From assembly GCA_025359425.1 (NCBI GenBank), contig JANYGC010000005.1:1-64000 (forward strand): a DNA stretch of 64,000 nucleotides, in the 5' to 3' direction. The DNA comes from Sphingomonadaceae bacterium (lineage in GTDB: Bacteria; Pseudomonadota; Alphaproteobacteria; Sphingomonadales; Sphingomonadaceae). Below the pieces are notes generated by a model that was not told where the DNA came from, did not search any database, and saw only the letters and a list, made by a program, of their open reading frames with translations. Below are positions 53,203-60,980 of this stretch, one piece after another (positions within the stretch are counted from its first letter, which is position 1; each line of letters opens with the position of its first letter). The translations under genes and the position numbers were made by a program.

Positions 53203-53376
53203 ATGGACAAGCCTGGCAAAACTGAGAAGAACAAGGACCGCGGCGTTGGCGATCGTGGTTCGCGCGGAGTCGGTGATCGGGGCTCACGCGGGGTTGGCGA
53301 TCGTGGCAGCCCGGCTGGCGGCAGCGCCGGCAGCGATGAAAACGACGGCGGCCGCGGGGTAGGCGACCGCGGCTAA
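53203..53376 (+). CDS. 57-residue RGVGDRGS-repeat protein
   Basis: ATG at 53203 has an excellent GGAGGA eight bases upstream. The product starts MDKPGKTEKNKD and then repeats RGVGDRGS three times, continues through an AGGSAGSDENDGG spacer and ends with a fourth RGVGDRG and TAA at 53374. It is highly charged and Gly/Arg-rich with no hydrophobic segment, so likely disordered and nucleic-acid or partner binding. I know no family with this repeat. It lies 36 bp after the TIR-TolB-TPR gene and 51 bp from the convergent STAND gene. Confidence 0.72.
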   Translation: MDKPGKTEKNKDRGVGDRGSRGVGDRGSRGVGDRGSPAGGSAGSDENDGGRGVGDRG

Positions 53377-53427
53377 CCAGAGCGGCGCGCTGGACCGGTC
53401 GAACTGGCCGGTTCGGCGTCCGTCTGC

Positions 53428-55494
53428 TCAGTTTCCCGGCTGGCGCATAGAACCATAGTCGATCCGCGGCGGCGCGAGCGCAGCATCCGGCGATTCGGAC
53501 GCTGGGGCCTCCACGGCGCTCCCATCCTCTTGAGTGCGGTACGGTTTACACCTTTCGATCAACACCTTCGGCGTCGTGGCCTGTGTGCAAACGTCGATCA
53601 GGTCGGCCTTGAAATCGAGCGGGTCCTTGCCCGCGCCCTTCACCTCGCCCTCGAGCAGCTCGAACAATTCGCGCCCGATTACGGGATCCGGCCATGGTCG
53701 CCAGAAGTAGTGGTGCCATAGCGCGGCCTTCAACTTGACGAGGGTCACCACGTCTTGCGGGTGTGCGGCGCGAGCCGCGCGCTGCTCTTGTTCGAGCAGG
53801 CGGAATTGGGCCAGCCCTTGGTCGGGAGAGATCGTGCCATAAGTCTCGTCCGCGCCGTAAAGCCGCCACCAGAAGCTTTTCTCAGCCATGCCGTCGGGGA
53901 CGTCGCGCGGCGCGAAATCACGGTTGGTGTTGGATACACGCACCGACTCGTGCGCCCATCTGGCGATCCCCAAGGGGTCGATCCGGTCGGCGGGGCGCGC
54001 CCTGGCATAGACTCCGAATGCGATTACGTCGGCCGCATTGCTGGCATTGGCTTTGTCGACTTGCGCTTGGGCCTGCTGAAGTTCGGCGGTGCGCGCCTGC
54101 TCTGCGCTCGTGCGCGCCTGGTCACGGTTGTGCAGCACCAGCGCCAGGGGAATGATCAGAGCAAGCGCCAGCCCGCCGGCCCAAGCAAACCGGCGCAGCC
54201 ACATCCGCCGGCGGCTCCTTTGCTCGAAGTCAACGGCTGCGGCATCGAGCTTTAGCATCATGCTGCCGTCGAGCGGATCGCGGATGCGCCGGGCCTGCCG
54301 GACCAGTGCCAGCTCTTCGGGGTTCAGCAAAGTCCCGGTCTGACCGAATTCGGCGACCCGGTTGCCGACCAGCTGTTCGACCATCAGCAACCGCTTGCTT
54401 TCGGCGCTCCGGCGCTCGTCAATGCGCGTGGCGAGCGCGTCGTGGGCCAGTTCGTAATGATCATCGACCCGGCGCAGCAGGCGGCTGTTCTGCATGAGGT
54501 CGAGCGCGCGCTGCAGCCACGGTTCGGCATTGGGGATCTTCTTGAGCACTTCGGCGTAAGTGCTGGGCTGCTTGGTCCCCTTCACCGAAACGAATTGTTC
54601 GAGCAGCCGGGCAATCACGCCGGGCTGTACCTTGCCGCCAAGTTGCGCTGCGATTGCCTTTTCCTGCTCGTCGAGGAACCCGGCCATTATATCGCCGAGC
54701 TTGCCCGCCTCGGCGATTGCGGCATCGGTGAAGATCACCGGCCCGCTTCCCACTGCAGCGGTGCGATAGAGGTGGTCAAGGTAGACTTGGAGGTATGCTA
54801 GCTGGACGCCGATCCGCTTGTCGTCGAGCTGGGCGATAATCAATTTCGCTGTGTCGAGGCCGTGCTCGAGAACGATGCCGTGCGCCGCACAGGTGCCGAC
54901 GATGACCTTCTCGACATTCGAATTGGTCATCACTTCGACCCGTAGCCGCTTGTCGAACAGGCTCGGCACCGCCCGCTCGAACGAATCGAGCGCGGCAAGG
55001 TATTCCTCGCGCAACGAGACGATGATCCGGCATGACACATCGGTACCCAGTACGTCGCGCACGGTTGCGTAGAACTTCTCCTGCTCAGCGATCTTGCCGA
55101 GGACGTAAAGTTCTTCGAACTGGTCGAAGATCAGGAACAGCGGGCGGAGATGGTCGAGATAGACCGAGCGCACCGCTTGCGGAACCGAGGTATCGGCGGC
55201 GAGCGGGGTGATCGCCAGTCCCTTGAGTGCCGTCATCAGTGCATCGTTGATGTTGTCGCCGCGGCGGACGTTGACCGGAAGCCAATTGGTCGGGCTGAAC
55301 TTGTGGGTCAGGCCGCACTGGATCAGGCTGGTCTTGCCGGTGCCCGATTGCCCGTAGACCAGCACCAGCCGGCTTTCGGTGAGCAGCCGGTAAAGTGTCT
55401 CGATCTCCTCGTCGCGGCCGAAGAATACCGCGCTGTCCTGCGCGCCGTAAGCGTCGAGGAACTTGAACGGCGAGGTGGGTGTCACGCCGCTCAT
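53428..55494 (-). CDS. membrane-anchored STAND-type NTPase
   Basis: The product is 688 residues. After a FLDAYGAQDSAVFFGRDEEI lead-in are Walker A GQSGTGKTS (48-56), Walker B LFLIFDQFEEL (119-129), an Arg-containing VSLREEYLAAL (sensor region) and a winged-helix-like ELAHDALATRI (about 348-358). A transmembrane helix (about 436-455) leads to an Ala/Gln coiled coil (about 460-485) and a C-terminal region of unknown fold. This matches the nSTAND_NTPase1 layout used as signal-sensing switches. It overlaps the CHAT gene by 4 bp (ATGA). No WD40 or TPR sensor is fused, so the C-terminus may sense. Confidence 0.88.
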   Translation of the reverse strand: MSGVTPTSPFKFLDAYGAQDSAVFFGRDEEIETLYRLLTESRLVLVYGQSGTGKTSLIQCGLTHKFSPTNWLPVNVRRGDNINDALMTALKGLAITPLAADTSVPQAVRSVYLDHLRPLFLIFDQFEELYVLGKIAEQEKFYATVRDVLGTDVSCRIIVSLREEYLAALDSFERAVPSLFDKRLRVEVMTNSNVEKVIVGTCAAHGIVLEHGLDTAKLIIAQLDDKRIGVQLAYLQVYLDHLYRTAAVGSGPVIFTDAAIAEAGKLGDIMAGFLDEQEKAIAAQLGGKVQPGVIARLLEQFVSVKGTKQPSTYAEVLKKIPNAEPWLQRALDLMQNSRLLRRVDDHYELAHDALATRIDERRSAESKRLLMVEQLVGNRVAEFGQTGTLLNPEELALVRQARRIRDPLDGSMMLKLDAAAVDFEQRSRRRMWLRRFAWAGGLALALIIPLALVLHNRDQARTSAEQARTAELQQAQAQVDKANASNAADVIAFGVYARARPADRIDPLGIARWAHESVRVSNTNRDFAPRDVPDGMAEKSFWWRLYGADETYGTISPDQGLAQFRLLEQEQRAARAAHPQDVVTLVKLKAALWHHYFWRPWPDPVIGRELFELLEGEVKGAGKDPLDFKADLIDVCTQATTPKVLIERCKPYRTQEDGSAVEAPASESPDAALAPPRIDYGSMRQPGN

Positions 55495-57284
55495 CGCCGC
55501 GCCACCGTCGAGCGGAACTCCTGGTAGAGTTTGAGCATCGGCGGGTGCGACACATCGAACGGCGGCGGCATCTGGCTGCGGATTTCGATCCGGTCGGAGT
55601 CCTCGCTGATCTGAGTGTAATGCAGCGTGCCCGCCGCTTCATCGTACCAATGGAAGAAATACAGGTTGGTCCCCGGATTGCGGGTCAGCGCATTCTGGTC
55701 AAGCACGAGGGGTGACAGGTTGATGTAGCTGGTGACGTCGTCGAGGTCCTTGAGCAGAATCACCGATTCGTTGTCGGCATAATGCAGCAGCGCCTGGGTA
55801 TCGTCTTTGTAGAGCGCAGCGGCAGCGCGATCGAGCACCACGCGGCGATGCAGGAACGATGCGTCCTTGCGCCGCGTCCGATTGATCGTGATCTCCTTGA
55901 TCGTCGCGAGTTTGTATCCGGCGACAAAGGTCATCAAGTAAAGCGCATTATCGAGGTGGGTGTCGGCCTGCTGCGCCAGATCGGCAGCTTTGGCTGGATC
56001 GACGCTGCGATCGAAGATGGCACCGCGCATCGTGTTCATGAAACTTTGCGCTGCCGCGCAAGCGGGCTGCGCCATCGCCGCTGCCAGCTCGTCGCACTGG
56101 CTCATGTAAGCCGGTATTCCATTGGCCGCGAGTGCCGCGTTCAGCTGGATCGCGAAATCGAGAAAATCGAACCGCGCCGACCCCGCCTCATCCAGCTGGT
56201 TGAACGCCTCTATCGCCACCCACTGCGCATCGCTCAGCGTCACCGCGCCGGGCTTGTCCTCGAACAAGTCCCACAACTGCGCGAGCAGCGCGAAGGCCAC
56301 AAAGCGCGTGGTAATGTCATAAGTCGCGACCGCCAGCCGCAGCCGCGGATCGCCCATTTGTCCGCCCGCGAACAGAATCCGCAGTTTTTCCCCGATAGGC
56401 GATGGAAACGCGTTGATGATCCCCTCGCGGACCAGCCGCTCGTCGACGGTGCCGTCGCGGCTGAGCTTTCGCTCCAATTCCATCCGCTCGCGAAAACCGG
56501 CATCGAGCTCGCCCACCGCCGCAGCCTGCCGCGCGATCAGCCCGTCGCTGGGGCTGGCGATTTGCGTGGCGGTAACCGGCGCACTGGCCTCGATCACGAA
56601 ATTGGCGGCGCGGTGATCGGGCAGGGTCCAGGCCAGCGCGGCCTCCTTGCCCTGGACCGCGTAAAGCCCCCACTTGGCCGCGCCGATCAACGGCGGGGCA
56701 TCGCTGCCCGCGCGCATGCCGCGGCTCTCGATTTCGATCGCGCTGCCCTTGGCCGTGGCGACCAGCGCCTTGGCGCGGGCGAAGGCGAAATCGATCGTCC
56801 GGCTCGCTCCGGGATCGGCCAGCGCGGTGTAGAATTCGCGGGCGAATTGGAGCGCGATATCATCCTCGACCGGGGCCGCAGTGGCGATCACCGCCGGCAC
56901 GCCCTGGGCGAGCAGCTGCTCGACGTGCCCTTGGGTGGCGCAGCCGTTGAGGAACACCAGCTTCAGATTGGGCAGCGTACCGAGCAGCTGCGCCAGACCC
57001 TCGCCATGCGCGGCGGCATTGCCGCCCCCTGCAGCCTGCAAATCGAGCACCGAACCGTCGGCATGGCCGCCGTAATGCAGCACCGCCAGATCATCGCCGT
57101 AGTTGCCGATCAGATCGAACAGCCGCGCGATGTCGGCCGCGGTCTGGGTCTTGAACTTGATGATCCCGGCGTCGTCTTTCTTTTGCAGCGCGTCGCTGAT
57201 CGCGTCGCATTCCCGCTGCAAGCCGTCGAGAAACCGGCCCTGGTCATTGGCGAACGCCGCCAGAATGACCGGCGCTCCGGCCAT
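55491..57284 (-). CDS. CHAT-domain protease
   Basis: The product is 597 residues. The caspase-like CHAT domain (about 1-200) has the catalytic His in VLHYGGHADGSVLDL (His74) and Cys in LVFLNGCATQGHVE (Cys115), followed by GVPAVIATAAPVEDDIALQFAREFY. The rest (about 200-597) is mostly helical with no recognised domain. It overlaps the caspase-hydrolase stop by one base. CHAT proteases are typical effectors in bacterial conflict and death systems. Confidence 0.88.
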   Translation of the reverse strand: MAGAPVILAAFANDQGRFLDGLQRECDAISDALQKKDDAGIIKFKTQTAADIARLFDLIGNYGDDLAVLHYGGHADGSVLDLQAAGGGNAAAHGEGLAQLLGTLPNLKLVFLNGCATQGHVEQLLAQGVPAVIATAAPVEDDIALQFAREFYTALADPGASRTIDFAFARAKALVATAKGSAIEIESRGMRAGSDAPPLIGAAKWGLYAVQGKEAALAWTLPDHRAANFVIEASAPVTATQIASPSDGLIARQAAAVGELDAGFRERMELERKLSRDGTVDERLVREGIINAFPSPIGEKLRILFAGGQMGDPRLRLAVATYDITTRFVAFALLAQLWDLFEDKPGAVTLSDAQWVAIEAFNQLDEAGSARFDFLDFAIQLNAALAANGIPAYMSQCDELAAAMAQPACAAAQSFMNTMRGAIFDRSVDPAKAADLAQQADTHLDNALYLMTFVAGYKLATIKEITINRTRRKDASFLHRRVVLDRAAAALYKDDTQALLHYADNESVILLKDLDDVTSYINLSPLVLDQNALTRNPGTNLYFFHWYDEAAGTLHYTQISEDSDRIEIRSQMPPPFDVSHPPMLKLYQEFRSTVARR

Positions 57285-60200
57285 CAGTGCCAGGCCACGG
57301 TGTTGAGCGCCGCCTGCCCGGCAGGGCTCGAGAAGTAGTTGAGGTGGTGGCACGCGACATTGCTGCGTGCCGCCGGATGATCGCCCAGCACGTCGTCGAG
57401 CAGGATCGAATGGGTCTTGACCGCGATGTCGTTGGCGGCGGAATCGAACAGCCTGTCCAGCGGAGCCGAGCGGGTGATGCGGGTCATCAGCGCGTCGAAA
57501 AACGCCTGGTCGGGCGCTTGGTAGTCGGCGATGTTGCCGGCGAGGATGGTGTAGCGTGTCGCCGTTGGCGCGCTGCCGTTGAGCGCCGTGATGAATTCCG
57601 AGCCCGGCGCCATCTGCTCAAGCGTCCTGGTCAATGCGGCCGAGGCGCTGATCACCCCCGCCGCGCTGGCGCAGACCGGCAGCAATCCGCAATTGGCCCC
57701 CACCGCCATCAACGCGAGCAGCACCTTGCGCGCCTTGCCGATCTCGCCGAACGGCGATCCGGCGTTGGGGGTGCCGCACATCACCAGATGGTCCACCACG
57801 GTGCTGCCGCCTTCCTTCTCGATCAGCCAGCGCGAGACCAGCCCGCCCATCGAATGTGCCAGCACGGTGACGTCCTTGCCGTCGTCCGCGCCGATCCCGA
57901 CCTTGGCCAGATCGGCCTTAAGGGCGCGCGCGGTCTGGTCGATCGGGGTCGACAGGTTCTCGTAATCGTAGGCCAGCACGCAATCGAAACCCTGGTCGAG
58001 CCCGCAGGCATGCAAGCCTTCGAGCATACCCCGCGTGTCGCCAATGATCCCGTGGATCACCACCAGCACGCGGGTGGCGGCCTTGACCGCGCCGATCAGC
58101 CCGTCAGTCGAGTATCTGGCCTGGCCGGCCACATCGAAGCTCGCCAGCCGCAACCGGTTGACGTGATCGATCCCGATCGACTTGAAGAAATACATCCGCA
58201 GCGACCCGCCCAGGCTGCGCTGGTCGGCCAGCGGCGCGGGGACGTGGCTGACTTCAACGTGAGTCGAACCGTCAGCGTCCCGCCAGAAATCGCCCGCCGG
58301 CATCAGGTATGGCCCGTCCTGAACCAGCGGCATCAGCACTTCGCCCGCCGCCAGTTTCAGGTCGAGCCTGATTTTGAGCGGATTGTCGGTCAGTTTGGCT
58401 GGATCGGAGATGTCGGTGATGTCGAGCGCCACCGGGCCATCGCCGCGCTGCCCCGCCACGCCTGCGGGGACAATCCCTGCTGCGGCGAGCGCACCGACGA
58501 AATGATCGTCCGCGCCGATCCCGCGCGACGCCCCGAGCGAGGTTACCAGCGCAAGGTTGGCGGTGACCGAGGGATGGCCGCCAATCGTGATCTGGCCTTG
58601 CGACAGCTGCGCCGGTGCAGCCCCGACCGCAGCCAGCCGCTTGGTGACGCGCACGGTCAGATCGAGCGTGAACCAGTCGTCCGTGACCACCTTGGGGGCC
58701 GCCTTGCGCGAGCCCATCCCGCGGTCCGAATTGAGCCCGTCCATCTCGAGCAGGAAAGTGTCGATCGGCTCGGTCGTCAGCACCAGCTTGAGTTGCTCGA
58801 CCGCTGCATCGCCCTCGTCGATATAGAAATCCACTGCGGTATCCGGGCCGCCCCCGGTATCGACCATCAGCGTCATGTAACCATCAACCGATGGCACCTG
58901 ATCGTGCGCTACGACCTTGATCGAATAGTGGCTCTTCTGCTCAAAGTCGTAGGTTATGAAGCGGATCAGCGCGAAATTGAGCGGCATGCCGGTGCGGTTG
59001 CGCAGCCGCAGTTCGCCGCTGACGCCGCATTGGCCATCTGCATCCACAGCAGCATCAAAGGTCAGCGCAGGGCCCGGCAGCAGACGCCCGGAACCGTCCG
59101 CGTCCTTGAGCGCATAGACGAAATCGACCTTGCCGGGATCGAGCTGCGGTTGCGGATTCGACAGCGCCAGCAAGCGCCGCCAGCCCGCGACATGGGACAC
59201 TGTTTCGACCAGTCGGCGCGGCCACGAACCCGCATCAGACTGATTGATAGTGGCAAAATTAACCCCGTCATCGCGCCGGGTCAGGGTCAGCGAGCCGCCG
59301 CCGGCGGTCAACGCGAAGCCGTCGTCTTCGTCCTCCGCGCTGACCAGCTGGGCGATCATCCCGCCATCGTCGTCGAATGCCTTTTGCACTGCAGCCCGTT
59401 CGGCCGCGTCACCGTCGAAGCGCAGCCGCAGCGGCGCTTCGGGCAGCGAGGTCAGCGTGGCGAGATAGCGCTGCGCCGGATCGGCCGCGAAATCGGGCAG
59501 GATATCGCTTTTGGTCCCGCCCACCCGGGTGACCTGCGCGGTGCCGACGGGTTTGTCGGGATTGGCCTCGAGCGCGAGCGACAGTGTGGCCGGTTTGTCC
59601 GGACGCACCGGCAGCCCGGCAATTGCGCCTGCCGCCACGCTCCACTGCTCGCCGAGACTGCTCACGACATAGGTCTTGCGCCCGATCCTGCGCGCGCGGC
59701 CGAGGAACCCCTGCCAGCCATCGAACCCGCCGATTGCCTCGAACTGCGGGCGCTGCGGCGTCTTGTTGGCGCGGGCGATGTACTGGGCGACCCGGGTCCG
59801 AGCGCGAGGAAACAGTTCGGCGTAGGACAGATCGCCATTGGTCTCGCGCAGCACCTGATACAACGATTCGGTGAAGATCCCGCAGCGGTTGTCGAGGTCT
59901 TCTTTCGACGTCTCGTCGCGGTCGCAGCCGGCCAGCAGCATGTGGCGGGCGTGCGGCACCTGAATGTCGCCGGCTTTGAGCATGCCGGCGTATTGCCCCT
60001 CGAGGTAGGCTTCGAGCTTGCGCGGGAAATTGCCGTCTGTCGTTCCGCGGATCCCGGCCCGGCTGGTCCCTTCCAGATCGCGGGTGCCACTGCCCGAATG
60101 GCAGCAATCGAACACCCAGGCGATGTGCGGGTCGTTCTTTGCCAGTTCCGCCAGCAGCAGCGCCAGCTCCTTGTCGGCAAGGTCGAAGTTGTCGCCGACC

Positions 60201-60526
60201 CGGCTGTCGTAACAGACCAGCCCCTGATCGCGCCCGCCCAGGTCGAACCGGGCGAATTCCGGCGCAGCGGTCGAGCGCGCGCCGTGGCCGCTGTAGTGCA
60301 GGTAGGCGACATCGTCCTGACCCGCTTGCCCCAGATGTTTGCGCACCTGGGCAATGACATTCGCATAAGTCGCGTCGGCATCGTTCAGCGTGACGATCGC
60401 CGGGTCGGTGCAGTGGGTTTTGAGAAAGTCCGCGACGTTGGCAGTATCGGCAAGGCACCCTTCGAGCGGCTCCGTGCCAGCCGGATAGCTGTCTATCCCG
60501 ATCAGCAGCGCATAGACTCTACCCAT
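57284..60526 (-). CDS. caspase-like protease fused to a C-terminal alpha/beta hydrolase
   Basis: The product is 1080 residues, unusually large. The caspase (peptidase C14) domain begins MGRVYALLIGIDSYP, with the His/Cys dyad in LHYSGHGAR (His81) and FDCCHSGSG (Cys142). A long middle part (about 290-800) is beta-rich with no recognised family. The C-terminal domain (about 810-1080) has VLVVIHGIIGDTRGM and the nucleophile elbow LAHSMGGLVSRW (Ser892), then CGTPNAGSPFG, as in PGAP1/lipase-like hydrolases. So one protein combines protease and esterase/lipase activities. It is the first gene of the operon. Confidence 0.88.
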   Translation of the reverse strand: MGRVYALLIGIDSYPAGTEPLEGCLADTANVADFLKTHCTDPAIVTLNDADATYANVIAQVRKHLGQAGQDDVAYLHYSGHGARSTAAPEFARFDLGGRDQGLVCYDSRVGDNFDLADKELALLLAELAKNDPHIAWVFDCCHSGSGTRDLEGTSRAGIRGTTDGNFPRKLEAYLEGQYAGMLKAGDIQVPHARHMLLAGCDRDETSKEDLDNRCGIFTESLYQVLRETNGDLSYAELFPRARTRVAQYIARANKTPQRPQFEAIGGFDGWQGFLGRARRIGRKTYVVSSLGEQWSVAAGAIAGLPVRPDKPATLSLALEANPDKPVGTAQVTRVGGTKSDILPDFAADPAQRYLATLTSLPEAPLRLRFDGDAAERAAVQKAFDDDGGMIAQLVSAEDEDDGFALTAGGGSLTLTRRDDGVNFATINQSDAGSWPRRLVETVSHVAGWRRLLALSNPQPQLDPGKVDFVYALKDADGSGRLLPGPALTFDAAVDADGQCGVSGELRLRNRTGMPLNFALIRFITYDFEQKSHYSIKVVAHDQVPSVDGYMTLMVDTGGGPDTAVDFYIDEGDAAVEQLKLVLTTEPIDTFLLEMDGLNSDRGMGSRKAAPKVVTDDWFTLDLTVRVTKRLAAVGAAPAQLSQGQITIGGHPSVTANLALVTSLGASRGIGADDHFVGALAAAGIVPAGVAGQRGDGPVALDITDISDPAKLTDNPLKIRLDLKLAAGEVLMPLVQDGPYLMPAGDFWRDADGSTHVEVSHVPAPLADQRSLGGSLRMYFFKSIGIDHVNRLRLASFDVAGQARYSTDGLIGAVKAATRVLVVIHGIIGDTRGMLEGLHACGLDQGFDCVLAYDYENLSTPIDQTARALKADLAKVGIGADDGKDVTVLAHSMGGLVSRWLIEKEGGSTVVDHLVMCGTPNAGSPFGEIGKARKVLLALMAVGANCGLLPVCASAAGVISASAALTRTLEQMAPGSEFITALNGSAPTATRYTILAGNIADYQAPDQAFFDALMTRITRSAPLDRLFDSAANDIAVKTHSILLDDVLGDHPAARSNVACHHLNYFSSPAGQAALNTVAWH

Positions 60527-60607
60527 CTTCTTCGCCTTTCGCAGTCCGTTCGTCTGCGACCCGTTACGGGGTTGCTCTCATGCTTTGAGGGCAAGGTCAA
60601 AGGTTTA

Positions 60608-60979
60608 TCAGAACAGCCTTGAACCGTTGGGGACCGCGTGGTCGGGGGCGAACAGGATCACCGCGCCAGCTTCGTCGGCAAAGCCCAGAGTCAGCACTTC
60701 GGACATGAACTTGCCGATCTGGCGCGGCGGGAAGTTGACCACCGCCGCGACCTGCCGCCCGGGCAGTTCGTCCAGCCGGTACCGCTCGGTGATCTGCGCG
60801 CTCGATTTCCTGACGCCGATCGCCGGGCCGAAGTCGATCACCAGCTTGTAGGCGGGCTTGCGCGCTTCGGGGAACGGCTCGGCGCTGAGCACGGTGCCGA
60901 TGCGGATGTCGACGGCGAGGAATTGGTCGAACGTGATCTCCTCCCCGCGCGGCGAATCCGGATCGTGGCTGAGGTGCAT
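60608..60979 (-). CDS. csaA: CsaA-like tRNA-binding domain protein
   Basis: The product is 123 residues. A single OB-fold tRNA-binding domain: VDIRIGTVLSAEPFPEARKPAYKL, SAQITERY and GRQVAAVVNFPPRQIG. It corresponds to CsaA, a dimeric protein with tRNA-binding and chaperone-like reports. It lies 81 bp upstream of the caspase-hydrolase start and one base after the biotin carboxylase gene. Confidence 0.88.
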   Translation of the reverse strand: MHLSHDPDSPRGEEITFDQFLAVDIRIGTVLSAEPFPEARKPAYKLVIDFGPAIGVRKSSAQITERYRLDELPGRQVAAVVNFPPRQIGKFMSEVLTLGFADEAGAVILFAPDHAVPNGSRLF

Positions 60980-60980
60980 C

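Noticed and set aside
57287-60622. Long open plus-strand frame (over 1000 codons) opposite the caspase-hydrolase gene
   Set aside because: It has no recognisable domain, an Arg/Gln-biased composition and is explained by GC-rich codons of the real gene on the other strand.
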